Shown one piece after another: positions 50,598-61,923 of a stretch of 64,000 nucleotides of DNA. The position numbers were made by a program, and so were the translations under genes. The notes under the pieces were generated by a model. The model was given only the letters and a program-made list of their open reading frames with translations. It had not been told where the DNA came from and ran no database searches. Position 1 is the stretch's first letter. Every line of letters begins with the position of its first letter. The DNA lies in the NCBI RefSeq assembly GCF_000745175.1, contig NZ_JQNI01000002.1, forward strand, positions 404,501-468,500, written 5' to 3'. Origin of the DNA: Deinococcus sp. YIM 77859. Lineage in GTDB: Bacteria; Deinococcota; Deinococci; Deinococcales; Deinococcaceae.

Positions 50598-51365
50598 TCA
50601 GCTTCTGCAGCGCACGTCCCGGCGGAAATGCTTTTGCGTGAGAAAGGCGTACGCGTTGGTGTTCATGTACTTGCTCAGGGCCTCGTTGAGCGCCGCGCGC
50701 AGGGTCGTATTGTCCTCGCGCACCATCATGCCGATGCGCACATTCCACAGCTCGGGTCCGAAGTGCAGGTTCGCCTTGGGAAAAAGCTGCTTGACGGCCG
50801 GCTGCATCACCGTATAGGCAAAGGTAGCGTCCACCGCCCGAGAGATCACGGCGTAGGTCACGTCGTTGTTCGTGGGGTAGACGTTCACCTTCTTTTCAAA
50901 GGGCAGTTTCTGCACGTACGTCTGCATGACTGACCCCGATCCCACCGCGATGGTCTTGCCCACGAGGTCGGTGTGCTTTTGCAGTTTGGGGTCCAGGGAG
51001 ACCACCGAGACGCCCGCACAGGCGATGGGGACTGTAAAGTCCACGCGGTTTTCGCGCGTGCTCGTGATCGCCTGCGCGCCGAGCGCCACGTCCACCTTGT
51101 CCTCCTGAAGCAGCCGGGTGAGCTGGTCCATCGGGGCAGCCTGGAAGCGGACCTCTACCCCCAGGAGCTTGGCGGCCCCTTCCAGCAGTTCCGGTTCGTA
51201 GCCGCGGAAGCGTTCGCCATCCATCACCGTAAAGGGCGGTACGTCGCCGGAGGTCGCGACGCGAAGAACGCCGCTGGCCTTGATCTCCGCAAGGGTCCGC
51301 GCCTGGGCGTGGGGAACGGCGAGCAGGGAGGAAAGGGAAAGCAGCGTGAAAAGGGTCCGGTTCAT
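50598..51365 (-). CDS. amino-acid ABC transporter substrate-binding protein
   Basis: 255 residues from ATG 51365, with AAGGAG six bases upstream. Signal peptide MNRTLFTLLSLSSLLAVPHAQA, then the family-3 solute-binding pattern: LRVATSGDVPPFTVMDGERFRGYEPELLEGAAKLLGVEV, LQEDKVDVALGAQAITSTRENRVDFTVPI, LVGKTIAVGSGSVMQTYV. It should bind a polar amino acid in the periplasm. No permease or ATPase gene is adjacent, so the transporter is encoded elsewhere. The C-terminus ends DVRCRS with a lone cysteine. Confidence 0.88.
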   Translation of the reverse strand: MNRTLFTLLSLSSLLAVPHAQARTLAEIKASGVLRVATSGDVPPFTVMDGERFRGYEPELLEGAAKLLGVEVRFQAAPMDQLTRLLQEDKVDVALGAQAITSTRENRVDFTVPIACAGVSVVSLDPKLQKHTDLVGKTIAVGSGSVMQTYVQKLPFEKKVNVYPTNNDVTYAVISRAVDATFAYTVMQPAVKQLFPKANLHFGPELWNVRIGMMVREDNTTLRAALNEALSKYMNTNAYAFLTQKHFRRDVRCRS

Positions 51366-51497
51366 GCCTCGCTCCTTAAGAGGAAATGAAGAATCAGGCT
51401 CGAGCCTAGAGGACACCCTCTTTCATGAACCTGACAGGACAGAAGCTGAGTAGGGGAGCGGCGCAGGCTACAGGCGCGCCCCTGGTACACTCGCCGT

Positions 51498-51671
51498 ATG
51501 GTGCTGTGGGTGGTCGTGGCCTTGATTGTGCTGAGCGCGTCCCTGATTCTGGGGCTGACCCTAGGGCCGCTGAAGACGGCGGCGAATGTCCGGGTGGTTC
51601 GCGGCTTTGCCTTCGTGCAGTACGTGGCGGCAATCCTGCTGGCGGGTGCTCGCCTCACGGGGAACGCATGA
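51498..51671 (+). CDS. 57-residue membrane protein upstream of an MBL hydrolase
   Basis: ATG 51498 to TGA 51671, shorter than most gene-length cutoffs. It has two hydrophobic stretches (LWVVVALIVLSASLILGLTLG and FVQYVAAILLAG) separated by a basic turn (KTAANVRVVRG). TACACT (51486-51491) lies six bases before the ATG, and the stop overlaps the next ATG by four bases, so it is very probably real and cotranscribed. Function unknown. Confidence 0.7.
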   Translation: MVLWVVVALIVLSASLILGLTLGPLKTAANVRVVRGFAFVQYVAAILLAGARLTGNA

Positions 51672-52573
51672 GCGGTCCAGAACGGATAGACCTGAACTTC
51701 CAAGACCAGCCGGGTGTGATCGCCGCGTACGTCCTAGACACCGGTGACGGTCTGGCGGTCGTAGACGTGGGGCCGGGCAGCACCCTCCCCGCCCTGGAAG
51801 AAGGGCTCTCGCAGCTGGGGGCGGCGCTCAGCGACGTGCGACACGTGCTGCTCACCCACATTCACCTCGACCATGCGGGTGCGGCGGGGCGCGTCGCGGA
51901 GCGGGTGCCGCGGGCCCGCATCTACGTTCATGAGCGCGGCGCGGCGCACCTTGTTCGTCCTGAGCGGCTGCTGGCGAGCGCGGGCCAGATCTACGGGCCT
52001 CAGATGGACCGTCTCTGGGGCGAGATGCGCCCGGTCGACGCGGACCAGCTCAGGGTTCTCGCAGGTGGCGAGGTGCTGACGCTCGGCAGGATGGAGGTGC
52101 TTCCCCTCTCTACCCCCGGCCACGCCGTTCATCACCTCGCCTACCACATCGGTGATGACCTCTTTGTAGGGGACGTGGGTGGCGTGCGGCTGGACGGGCG
52201 CCAGGCTCCCCGCGCGCCTACGCCGCCGCCCGACATCAACCTGCCCGCCTGGCAGGAGAGCGTCTCCACGCTGCGGAACGTGGATGCCCGCACGCTGCAT
52301 CTGGCACACTTCGGAAGCTATCCGCAGGAGGCGGCGCACTGGGACCGCCTGCTTCAGACCATGGAAGGGGACGCCGAGCGCGTTCGCCAGGGACTGGCCG
52401 CCGGAGAGGACCTGGAGGCCATCACGGAGCAGTTCACTGACGCCCTGCTGAACGAGCTGCGCGCCGAGGGTCCCCAGCTGGCCGAGCGGTTTGAGTTTGC
52501 CTGTCCACCCTGGATGAGCGTGCAGGGCCTCGCGCGCTACTGGCAACGGGCGGCGGCGCGGGGTCAGGGCTGA
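51668..52573 (+). CDS. metallo-beta-lactamase-fold hydrolase
   Basis: 301 residues. Metal-binding HIHLDHAG near residue 64, a third His in [22 protein letters not shown] with the bridging Asp, and a late His in LHLAHFGS complete the two-metal MBL site. The C-terminal 90 residues are helical. Glyoxalase II-like or general thioester/lactone hydrolysis is possible; the substrate is not visible. Starts inside the small membrane protein gene and overlaps purD by one base (TGATG). Confidence 0.87.
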   Translation: MSGPERIDLNFQDQPGVIAAYVLDTGDGLAVVDVGPGSTLPALEEGLSQLGAALSDVRHVLLTHIHLDHAGAAGRVAERVPRARIYVHERGAAHLVRPERLLASAGQIYGPQMDRLWGEMRPVDADQLRVLAGGEVLTLGRMEVLPLSTPGHAVHHLAYHIGDDLFVGDVGGVRLDGRQAPRAPTPPPDINLPAWQESVSTLRNVDARTLHLAHFGSYPQEAAHWDRLLQTMEGDAERVRQGLAAGEDLEAITEQFTDALLNELRAEGPQLAERFEFACPPWMSVQGLARYWQRAAARGQG

Positions 52574-53826
52574 TGCGGGTTCTCGTGGTGGGGGGTGGGG
52601 GCCGCGAGCATGCCATCGTGGACGCTTGCCGCCGCGCCGGGCACGAGGTTCTTTGCACACCGGGCAATCCCGGCATTGCCGCGCAGGCCCGCGTGATCGC
52701 CTGCTCGCCGGAGGCCGAGGCCCTGGCTGACCTGGCCGTCCAGGAGGGCGCTGACGTGGTGATCGTGGGCCCAGAAGTGTACCTGGCTGCTGGGGTGGTG
52801 GACGCCTGTCGGGCCAGGGGTGTTCCCGCCTTCGGCCCCACCCGGGCCGCCGCTCGTCTGGAGGGCGACAAGGCGTGGAGCAAGGCGTTTATGCTCCGTC
52901 ACGGTATTCCCACCGCGGCCCACCGCAGTTTTGACGTGTTGGCGGAGGCTTTGGCGTACGCTGCCGCGCAGCCCCTCCCCCTGGTGGTCAAAGACGCCGG
53001 GCTGCGGGCTGGGAAGGGCGTGACCATCGCTCGCAGCCGAGCCGAGGCAGAAGCGGCCCTGCGGGATATCTTCACGCAACCCGGCGCACAGGCTGTGCTG
53101 GAAGAATTCATGACCGGCCAGGAGGTCAGCATTCTGGCCCTGACCGACGGTGAGCGTTACGCGCTGCTGCCCCCCAGCCAGGACCACAAAACCATCTTTG
53201 AGGGCGATACCGGTCCGATGACGGGCGGCATGGGCGTGATTTGCCCTTTCCCCCTCACGGCGAGTGACCTGGAGCGCATCTGCCGCGAGACGGTCGAACC
53301 AGCCCTGCGGGGGATGCGTGCAGAAGGCCATCCCTTTACCGGTGTGCTCTATGTGGGGCTGATGCTGACGCCGTCGGGCCCCAAGGTCGTCGAGTTCAAT
53401 GCCCGCTTTGGTGATCCCGAGGCCGAAGCTGTGTTGCCGCTGCTGGCCTCGGACCTGGCCCAGCACGCGCTGGACGCCGCGCGGGGACGCCTTGACCCGA
53501 GCAGTGTTCGTTTCCACGAGGGGGCCAGTGCCGTCGTGATTCTGGCGGCGCCCGGTTACCCAGGAGAGGCGCAACAGGGCCTTCCCCTGCACCTTCCTGC
53601 GCCGCAGCCCGGCGAGATGATCTACCACGCGGGAACGGCCTGGCAGGGAACGCAGCTTGTCAGCCGCGGTGGCCGCGTGCTCGCGGTGACGGCCACCGCC
53701 CCCACCCTGAATGCCGCCCTGGCCCGGGCCTATGCCCTGGCGGATCGCGTGGAGTTTCCGGGCGCCCAACTGCGGCGTGACCTGGGAGCGCGAATCGGGG
53801 TGCGGCCTGAGGTCACGCCGGTCTGA
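52573..53826 (+). CDS. purD: phosphoribosylamine-glycine ligase
   Basis: 417 residues, the usual GARS length. [57 protein letters not shown], the ATP-grasp region [16 protein letters not shown] and [38 protein letters not shown] are family hallmarks. It performs the second step of purine synthesis, joining glycine to phosphoribosylamine. Overlap with the MBL gene suggests a shared transcript. Confidence 0.96.
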   Translation: MRVLVVGGGGREHAIVDACRRAGHEVLCTPGNPGIAAQARVIACSPEAEALADLAVQEGADVVIVGPEVYLAAGVVDACRARGVPAFGPTRAAARLEGDKAWSKAFMLRHGIPTAAHRSFDVLAEALAYAAAQPLPLVVKDAGLRAGKGVTIARSRAEAEAALRDIFTQPGAQAVLEEFMTGQEVSILALTDGERYALLPPSQDHKTIFEGDTGPMTGGMGVICPFPLTASDLERICRETVEPALRGMRAEGHPFTGVLYVGLMLTPSGPKVVEFNARFGDPEAEAVLPLLASDLAQHALDAARGRLDPSSVRFHEGASAVVILAAPGYPGEAQQGLPLHLPAPQPGEMIYHAGTAWQGTQLVSRGGRVLAVTATAPTLNAALARAYALADRVEFPGAQLRRDLGARIGVRPEVTPV

Positions 53827-53836
53827 GGCGTGCCGT

Positions 53837-53866
53837 TTGACCCCTGGCCCCCTGACGCGCTAGCAT
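53837..53866 (+). promoter_or_regulatory. promoter of tRNA-Leu
   Basis: TTGACC (53837-53842), 18 bases, TAGCAT (53861-53866). The predicted transcription start near 53873 is about 12 bases before the mature tRNA 5' end. Confidence 0.7.
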
Positions 53867-53883
53867 CCGCGTTGCCCGGTGCG

Positions 53884-53967
<84 letters not shown>

Positions 53968-53968
53968 A

Positions 53969-53997
53969 AAGAAGGTCCCTGTTATGGGGACCTTCTT
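53969..53997 (+). terminator. terminator after tRNA-Leu
   Basis: AAGAAGGTCCC (53969-53979) and GGGACCTTCTT (53987-53997) form a perfect 11-bp stem with a 7-base loop two bases after the CCA end. The U-run is short. Confidence 0.75.
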
Positions 53998-54028
53998 GCG
54001 TTGTTGAAGGGGCAATGCGCGGCGGCCT

Positions 54029-56539
<2,511 letters not shown>

Positions 56540-56556
56540 TCCTTCACTCCTTCCAA

Positions 56557-56573
56557 TCCCCCCACGGGGGGTA
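56557..56573. promoter_or_regulatory. CsoR-type operator before copA
   Basis: TCCCCCCACGGGGGGTA is a near-perfect inverted G/C tract, the style of site bound by CsoR copper repressors. It lies between the proposed copA transcription start and its ribosome-binding site. Confidence 0.6.
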
Positions 56574-56583
56574 GGATGCCCCG

Positions 56584-56612
56584 AGCATATGCCCCTCGAG
56601 GGAGGTTGACAA
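56584..56612 (-). promoter_or_regulatory. copA promoter
   Basis: On the minus strand TTGTCA (56612-56607), 17 bases, TATGCT (56589-56584). The spacer contains the palindrome CCCTCGAGGG (56593-56602), a possible extra regulator site. Confidence 0.65.
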
Positions 56613-56661
56613 GAGGCTATTCTCCAGTTGCCGTTATGGAATGGATTTCTCCGGATGTCCA

Positions 56662-56690
56662 TTGACACCCTAGGGGGGTGGGTATACCCT
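56662..56690 (+). promoter_or_regulatory. copZ-csoR promoter with overlapping operator
   Basis: TTGACA (56662-56667), 17 bases, TACCCT (56685-56690). The spacer reads CCCTAGGGGGGTGGGTA, a G/C-tract inverted repeat like that before copA, so bound CsoR would cover the promoter core. Confidence 0.65.
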
Positions 56691-56706
56691 GAACGCGGAG
56701 GAAACC

Positions 56707-56916
56707 ATGAGCCAGATCGAACTGAACATCAGCGGGATGACTTGCGGACACTGCCAGGCAGGGGTAGCCAAGGCCCTCAGAAGCGTTCCCGGGGTCACGG
56801 ACGCCCAGGTGGACCTGAAGACAGGAAAGGCGGTGGTGCAGGGCAATGCCGATCCCAAACAGCTCATTGCCGCCGTGGTTGAGGAAGGCTACGGCGCGCA
56901 GGTGGCGAACCCGTAA
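56707..56916 (+). CDS. copZ: copper chaperone
   Basis: 69 residues, one heavy-metal-associated domain. The Cu(I) ligands are Cys13 and Cys16 in GMTCGHC, and the fold ends VVEEGYGAQ. It hands copper to CopA, whose N-terminal domains are homologous. GGAGG precedes the ATG. The TAA stop overlaps the csoR ATG (TAATG). Confidence 0.95.
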   Translation: MSQIELNISGMTCGHCQAGVAKALRSVPGVTDAQVDLKTGKAVVQGNADPKQLIAAVVEEGYGAQVANP

Positions 56917-57260
56917 TGGCACAGGAGACGCCGACCGCGCTGCCCGATACTCCCCCCCGGGAGGAAGCCTGCGGCCCTGCGGGCCGTCACCTCTGTATGC
57001 CCGAGGATAGCCGCAAGCGGGCAGCCCGGCGTCTTGCCATTGCCCGCGGGCACCTCGAAAGCATTCGCCGTTCTCTGGAAGACCCGAATGTGTACTGCAT
57101 GGACGTGCTGCGGCAGATCAAGGCCGTGCAGGGGGCGCTTGATGGTGCCGCGAGCGTGGTGTTGCGCGGTCACCTCGAAGCGCACGTGGCGACGGCCGCC
57201 GCGCGTGGTGACGAAAAGGAACTTGTCGACGAGCTGATGGAACTGCTGAAGTACGCCTAA
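56916..57260 (+). CDS. csoR: CsoR-family copper-sensing repressor, C-H-H type
   Basis: 114 residues, three-helix DUF156/CsoR protein. The metal fingerprint reads Cys in NVYCMDVLRQI, then His and His in GHLEAHV. Copper CsoRs usually have C-H-C, nickel/cobalt RcnR H-C-H-H; Thermus thermophilus CsoR has C-H-H and still senses copper, and the neighbouring copA and copZ support that here. The N-terminal 30 residues (with CGPAGRHLCMPEDS) are longer than usual and hold two extra Cys. It would release the G/C-tract operators when Cu(I) binds. Confidence 0.92.
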   Translation: MAQETPTALPDTPPREEACGPAGRHLCMPEDSRKRAARRLAIARGHLESIRRSLEDPNVYCMDVLRQIKAVQGALDGAASVVLRGHLEAHVATAAARGDEKELVDELMELLKYA

Positions 57261-57381
57261 CGTCCCGCGTTCTTCTGGCCCATGTGCTAGTGTGCGCCTG
57301 CACGGGCGGTGGCCGTAGAGGGGAACCCAGCCGCAGCGGCGCCGCCAAAGCCTGCCCTGGAGAGGGCCACAGAGGTACTGC

Positions 57382-57603
57382 ATGGTTCTGACGCTGTTTA
57401 TCATTCTGTTCGCCCTGGTCTGCGTGGGGCTGGTGTTCTTTGTGCTGCTTCAGGTGCCCAAGCAGGCAGGTCTGAGCGCCAGCATGGCTTCCGGCGGCTC
57501 ACTGCTTGGCGGGCGCGGCGTAGAAGGCGGCTTGGTACGCGTCACGAGCGTGCTGGGCGGCCTCTTCATGCTGCTGGCCCTGCTGATGAACGTCGTGTCG
57601 TAG
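57382..57603 (+). CDS. secG: preprotein translocase subunit SecG
   Basis: 73 residues. Two membrane helices (LFIILFALVCVGLVFFVLLQ and VTSVLGGLFMLLALLMNVV) flank the cytoplasmic loop QVPKQAGLSASMASGGSLLGGRGVE, the SecG pattern. It assists SecYE in protein export. A TAGTGT hexamer at 57288-57293 may be the -10 of its promoter; the leader of about 90 bases holds nothing recognised. Confidence 0.92.
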   Translation: MVLTLFIILFALVCVGLVFFVLLQVPKQAGLSASMASGGSLLGGRGVEGGLVRVTSVLGGLFMLLALLMNVVS

Positions 57604-57624
57604 GCGTTCCGCTTTCCTCACCTC

Positions 57625-57648
57625 GGCTGCCCTGCCTGCGGGGCAGCC
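57625..57648 (+). terminator. terminator after secG
   Basis: GGCTGCCC (57625-57632) and GGGCAGCC (57641-57648), loop of eight bases, followed by GTGTTGTCTCTTT. It lies 22 bases after the secG stop. Confidence 0.65.
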
Positions 57649-57739
57649 GTGTTGTCTCTTTGGAGCTCAGGGGGCTGAAGAAAGCTGACTCAGCTGTGAA
57701 TAGGGTGTGTTTGAAGATGCAGAACTGTAACTTCTCTCT

Positions 57740-57768
57740 TGACCTGGTCTAAGCACATCTTTATATTG
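57740..57768 (+). promoter_or_regulatory. promoter of the peptide transporter operon
   Basis: TTGACC (57740-57745), 17 bases, TATATT (57763-57768), one of the best sigma-70-type matches in the window. The predicted leader of about 80 bases precedes the binding-protein gene. Confidence 0.75.
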
Positions 57769-57854
57769 ACGGCGCTGGAAACCTCAAATAGCTCGTTTGG
57801 ACCGCTCCTGCCTGGGGTCGGAGTGGGTCAGGCGTTCCAGACTCAGGAGGCATC

Positions 57855-59612
57855 ATGAAAAAAGCCCTGTTGGTTGCCCTGGCGATGACCGCCGGTTCCG
57901 CTGTCGCCGCCCCCTTCGTTTGGCCCGCGGCTTGGACGGCCGAGCAGAACACGGCCAACAAGCGCGGTGGTGAGTTCCGTGACTACACGATCTCGGATTT
58001 CAAGACCTTTAACCCCTTCACCAGCGCGGAAGCGACCAGCGTTCCCGACACGATGGCCGAAGGAACGGGCCTGTTTATTCAGGATCCTCGGAACGATGAC
58101 CTCATTCCGTACATGGCGGCGGGTGAGCCCACGGTCAGCAACGGCGGCAAGCGTTTTGTGGTCAAGATCCGCCAGGGCATGAAGTTCAGTGATGGACAGC
58201 CCATCACGGCGGACGACTGGATCACCACCTGGAAGATTCACACCGACGACAAGGTCGGCAGCAACAGCTACGACTCCTTCTTCCTGAACAAGAAGCCCAT
58301 CACCATCAAGAAGATCGACGACTACACCCTGCAGTTTGACTTCCCCCAGGCCAGCTCCCAGGCGTATGTTCGGATGGCCTTTACGCCCTGGCCCGACCAC
58401 ATCTTCGGCAAGGCCTACCGCGCGGGTGGCGCCGAGGCGATCAAAAAGATGTGGACGCTGGGTACCCCCGCCAACCAGATCGTCTCCCCGGGCATGTGGG
58501 TGCTGAGCAGCTACCGCGCCGGTGAGCGCACGGTGTTTGAGCGCAACAAGTACTGGGGCGAGTGGAACAAGGACAGCCGCGGCAACGCGCTGCCCTATCT
58601 GGACCAGTACTCGTACCGCATCACGAGCGACCTGAATGCTGCTCTCGCGGCCTTCCTGGCCGGGCAGATCGATGCTTTCGGTCCGCGCAACGCCGATGAC
58701 CTCGCGCAGATCAAGCGCGCCATCGACAGCGGCAAACTCAAGGCCACGCTGCTTCCCAACGTCAGCCCGCAGGCCAGCAGCCAGTGGATCGTCTTCAACT
58801 GGAACAAGGCCAGCGATCCCGCCAAGCAGAAGCTCTTCCGTGACGTGCGCTTCCGCCGCGCCATGAGCCACATCGCCAACCGTGAGGCCATGATTCAGCT
58901 CGCTCTGGGCGGTCTGGGCTCGGAGAACTACTTCAGCGTGTACCCCATCTTCAAGCAGCAGATCGCTGCTGGGGCGAGCGCGCCCAAGTACCCCTACAAC
59001 CTGGCGGAGGCCAGCAAGCTGCTTGCTCAGCTCGGCTATACCAAGAAGAACGCCCAGGGCTACCTGGTCGACAAGAACGGCAAGGTGCTGGAATTCAACC
59101 TCAGCACCAACGCGGGCAACACCGTTCGTGAACAGCTGGGCCGCATCTTTGCGGACGAGGCCAAGAAGGTCGGTGTGAAGGTCAACTTCACTCCCATCGA
59201 CTTCAACAACCTTGTCAACCAGCTTACCGCCAAGGGTGAGGACCGTCCCTTCGACGCGATTCTGCTGGGGCTTTCGGGCGGCAGCAACATCTGGCCCTTC
59301 GGCAGCAACGTGGTGCCCTGCGGCGGCAACCTGCACAGCTACAACAACAACAGCAAGGGCACCTGCTTGACGCCGCAAGAAAGCCTGATGACCAAGCTGT
59401 ACTACCAGGGTGACGCCGAGATTGATCCGGCGAAGCGCCGCGCCATCGGTGCCCAGCTGATGAAGGCTGAGGGTGAACTCCAGCCCGTGATCTACCTGGT
59501 GGGCGGTAACTACCACGTCGCCTTTAATGAGCGCGTAGGCGGCGAGTACCCGCGCAACCTGATGAACGCCTACTACGGCTCTCGGATGAACGCGCTCACC
59601 TTCATCAAGTAA
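57855..59612 (+). CDS. peptide ABC transporter substrate-binding protein
   Basis: 585 residues. Signal peptide MKKALLVALAMTAGSAVAA, then a family-5 solute-binding fold: GGEFRDYTISDFKTFNPF, VVKIRQGMKFSDGQPITADDW, VSPGMWVLSSYRAGERTVFERNKYWGEW, FRDVRFRRAMSHIANREAMI. It binds oligopeptides or similar compounds in the periplasm. AGGAGG before the ATG. The four following genes are the rest of the transporter. Codons are strongly optimised (many AAC/AAG), suggesting high expression. Confidence 0.93.
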   Translation: MKKALLVALAMTAGSAVAAPFVWPAAWTAEQNTANKRGGEFRDYTISDFKTFNPFTSAEATSVPDTMAEGTGLFIQDPRNDDLIPYMAAGEPTVSNGGKRFVVKIRQGMKFSDGQPITADDWITTWKIHTDDKVGSNSYDSFFLNKKPITIKKIDDYTLQFDFPQASSQAYVRMAFTPWPDHIFGKAYRAGGAEAIKKMWTLGTPANQIVSPGMWVLSSYRAGERTVFERNKYWGEWNKDSRGNALPYLDQYSYRITSDLNAALAAFLAGQIDAFGPRNADDLAQIKRAIDSGKLKATLLPNVSPQASSQWIVFNWNKASDPAKQKLFRDVRFRRAMSHIANREAMIQLALGGLGSENYFSVYPIFKQQIAAGASAPKYPYNLAEASKLLAQLGYTKKNAQGYLVDKNGKVLEFNLSTNAGNTVREQLGRIFADEAKKVGVKVNFTPIDFNNLVNQLTAKGEDRPFDAILLGLSGGSNIWPFGSNVVPCGGNLHSYNNNSKGTCLTPQESLMTKLYYQGDAEIDPAKRRAIGAQLMKAEGELQPVIYLVGGNYHVAFNERVGGEYPRNLMNAYYGSRMNALTFIK

Positions 59613-59694
59613 CCTTCCGCCCGCACGTCCTTTTCGGGGGCGGCTCGCACCAGCGGGCTGCCCCCCACGCACGTGAACCCTTCAGGAGCGTTTC

Positions 59695-60675
59695 ATGATC
59701 CCCTTCCTCCTGCGGCGGCTGGTTCAGGCCATCCCGACCCTGCTGCTCTCCAGTGTCCTGATCTTTTTTGTTATCCAGCTGGCTCCCGGCGACTTTCTGA
59801 CCACTGCCCGGCTCAACCCCAACATCAGTCCCGAACAGGTTGCCAACCTGGAGCGGAATTTTGGCCTGGACCGTCCCGTGTGGCAGCAGTACCTGCTGTG
59901 GATGCAGAACATGCTGCGCGGCGACTTCGGCTTGTCGTTCCAATACCAGCAGCCCGTGCTCGAGGTGGTCTGGCCACGCGTTCTGAACTCGTTGTGGCTG
60001 GTGCTGCTGAACCTGTTTTTCTTTTACCTGATTGCCATTCCGGTAGGCGTGTACGGGGCGGTTCGCCAAAACTCGTTGGGTGACAAGGCCATCAACGTGG
60101 TGCTGTACTTTCTGTTGGGCTTCCCCAGCTTCTTTCTGGCGCTGATCACCATCTACCTCATTCTGCAGGTGCGGAATGCGACGGGCCTGGATATTCCGGT
60201 CGGCGGCATGACCAGCAACAACTACGAACAGCTCTCGACGCTTGGGCGAATCTGGGACGTTCTCAAACACCTGCTCATTCCGGCGCTGGTTCTGGCGATT
60301 TCCGATGCGGCTGGTCTCACGCGCGTGATTCGCGGGCAGATGCTGGAGGTCATGCGCTCGGACTATATCCGCACGGCGCGTGCCAAGGGGGTCGGTGAGC
60401 GCAGCGTGATCTGGAAGCACACCTTCCGCAACGGCATCCTGCCCATTGTAGCGGGCATCGGCGGCCTGCTGCCCGGCCTGATTAGCGGTGCAGGCTTCAT
60501 TGAGGTCGTGTTTGCCTATCCTGGCATCACGCCTATGCTGCTCACGGCGATCAACACCCAGGACCTGTACCTGATCGCGGGCTTCACAGTCATCACGACG
60601 GTTTTGCTCATCGTGGGCAACGCCATCAGTGACCTGTTGCTGGCGGTCGTTGACCCGCGCGTGAAGGTGGCCTGA
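59695..60675 (+). CDS. peptide ABC transporter permease (DppB/OppB type)
   Basis: 326 residues, six membrane spans. FFVIQLAPGDFL, LERNFGLDRPVWQQYLLWMQNMLRGDFGLSF and the EAA loop YIRTARAKGVGERSVIWKHTFRNGILPI identify the first permease subunit. AGGAG before the ATG at 59695. In the 80 bases after the binding-protein gene CCGCCC (59617-59622) and GGGCGG (59638-59643) can pair; such hairpins often lower expression of downstream transporter genes. Confidence 0.93.
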   Translation: MIPFLLRRLVQAIPTLLLSSVLIFFVIQLAPGDFLTTARLNPNISPEQVANLERNFGLDRPVWQQYLLWMQNMLRGDFGLSFQYQQPVLEVVWPRVLNSLWLVLLNLFFFYLIAIPVGVYGAVRQNSLGDKAINVVLYFLLGFPSFFLALITIYLILQVRNATGLDIPVGGMTSNNYEQLSTLGRIWDVLKHLLIPALVLAISDAAGLTRVIRGQMLEVMRSDYIRTARAKGVGERSVIWKHTFRNGILPIVAGIGGLLPGLISGAGFIEVVFAYPGITPMLLTAINTQDLYLIAGFTVITTVLLIVGNAISDLLLAVVDPRVKVA

Positions 60676-60685
60676 GGAGACCCCC

Positions 60686-61828
60686 ATGACGACAACGGCT
60701 TCACAAAACCAGACCCGTACTCGCCCGGCCCGGGGTCAGTCGCAATTTGCCGTAGCCTGGGCGCAGTTCCGCAGGAACCGCCTCGCGCAGATCGGCGGCA
60801 CGCTGCTCATCCTGCTGTACCTCATGGCGCTGCTGGCCCCCTTTCTGGCGCCTGACAGCCTGTCGAGCTACTCGACCACGAACATTACCCGGTTCCACCC
60901 GCCCACGCCCATTCACTTCCGTGACCCCGAAACGGGCGCGTTCACTCGGCCCTTCGTGTACCAGTACGCGCAGCAGCTGAACATGGAGACGTTTGTGAAC
61001 GAGTACCGGCCCACCGAGACGCGCTGCCCGATCTACTTTGGCGTGCGTGGCGAGCCCTACCGGCTGCTGGGGTTTATTCCGGGCAACATTCATCTCTTTG
61101 GGACCGGCAGTGAGAACCCTGCCTGCAAGGTGTACCTCTTTGGGGGTGAGGCTCTCGGCCGTGACCTCTTTACTCGCACCATGTACGCCTCGCAGATCTC
61201 GCTCACCATCGGTGTGGGCGCGGTGCTGATCACCACCCTCATCGGGCTTTTTATGGGGGCGGCGGCGGCCTACTTCGGCGGCGTCGTGGATACGGTGATT
61301 ATGCGCATGGTGGAGGTGCTTGCGGCGATTCCTAGCCTCTTCCTCTTGATCCTGCTGCGCTCGGTGTTTCCGCAGGACATCAATCCAATTTTCGCGCTGT
61401 ATATGATCCTGGGTCTGCTGGCCTTTATCGGCTGGGGCGGCCTGGCCCGGGTGGTGCGCGGACAACTCCTCAGCGTGCGAGAACAGGATTTCGTCTCGGC
61501 GGCGCAGGCGCTGGGCGCTGGCAACGGGCGCATCATGTGGCGGCACATGCTGCCCACCATGACCACCTACGTGATTGTGACCCTCAGCCTGGCCATTCCA
61601 AGCTACATCCTGCTGGAATCGAGCCTGAGCTTCCTGGGCATCGGCGCGGTCGAGCCCTATGTCTCCTGGGGCGGCCTGCTGAGCCAGGCGCAGGAGGGCG
61701 GCTTTGCCAGCATCACGCAGCGGCCCTGGGTGCTGATTCCCGGTTTCTTCATCGTGTTTACGGTGATGTGCTTCCAGCTGCTGGGTGACGGCCTGCGCGA
61801 CGCCTTTGACCCACGCAAGCGCCAGTAA
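60686..61828 (+). CDS. peptide ABC transporter permease (DppC/OppC type)
   Basis: 380 residues. A cytoplasmic N-terminus leads to the first membrane helix, then a large external insert (about 70-140, with two Cys: TRCPIYFG and NPACKVYLF) not found in short DppC proteins, GGEALGRDLFTRTMYASQISL, four more helices and the EAA loop DFVSAAQALGAGNGRIMWRHMLP. Paired with the previous permease. GAGGAG precedes the ATG ten bases after the previous stop. Confidence 0.93.
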   Translation: MTTTASQNQTRTRPARGQSQFAVAWAQFRRNRLAQIGGTLLILLYLMALLAPFLAPDSLSSYSTTNITRFHPPTPIHFRDPETGAFTRPFVYQYAQQLNMETFVNEYRPTETRCPIYFGVRGEPYRLLGFIPGNIHLFGTGSENPACKVYLFGGEALGRDLFTRTMYASQISLTIGVGAVLITTLIGLFMGAAAAYFGGVVDTVIMRMVEVLAAIPSLFLLILLRSVFPQDINPIFALYMILGLLAFIGWGGLARVVRGQLLSVREQDFVSAAQALGAGNGRIMWRHMLPTMTTYVIVTLSLAIPSYILLESSLSFLGIGAVEPYVSWGGLLSQAQEGGFASITQRPWVLIPGFFIVFTVMCFQLLGDGLRDAFDPRKRQ

Positions 61829-61837
61829 GACTGCTCC

Positions 61838-61873
61838 CGCACCGTGCCCAACTTGCCGGTAGGGCACGGTGCG
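61838..61873. terminator. 12-bp hairpin between permease and ATPase genes
   Basis: CGCACCGTGCCC (61838-61849) and GGGCACGGTGCG (61862-61873) pair perfectly around a 12-base loop. No U-tract follows, so it may stabilise the upstream mRNA or attenuate transcription. A smaller stem CGCAA/TTGCG follows close to the next ribosome-binding site. Confidence 0.5.
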
Positions 61874-61923
61874 CGCTGTATCATCAGGAACGTGTTTCGC
61901 AATAGGTTGCGTACGGAGGAAAA

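Noticed and set aside
57843..59672. 609-codon minus-strand frame over the binding-protein gene
   Set aside because: Shadow caused by biased codon use; it lacks domain features and covers both ends of the real gene.
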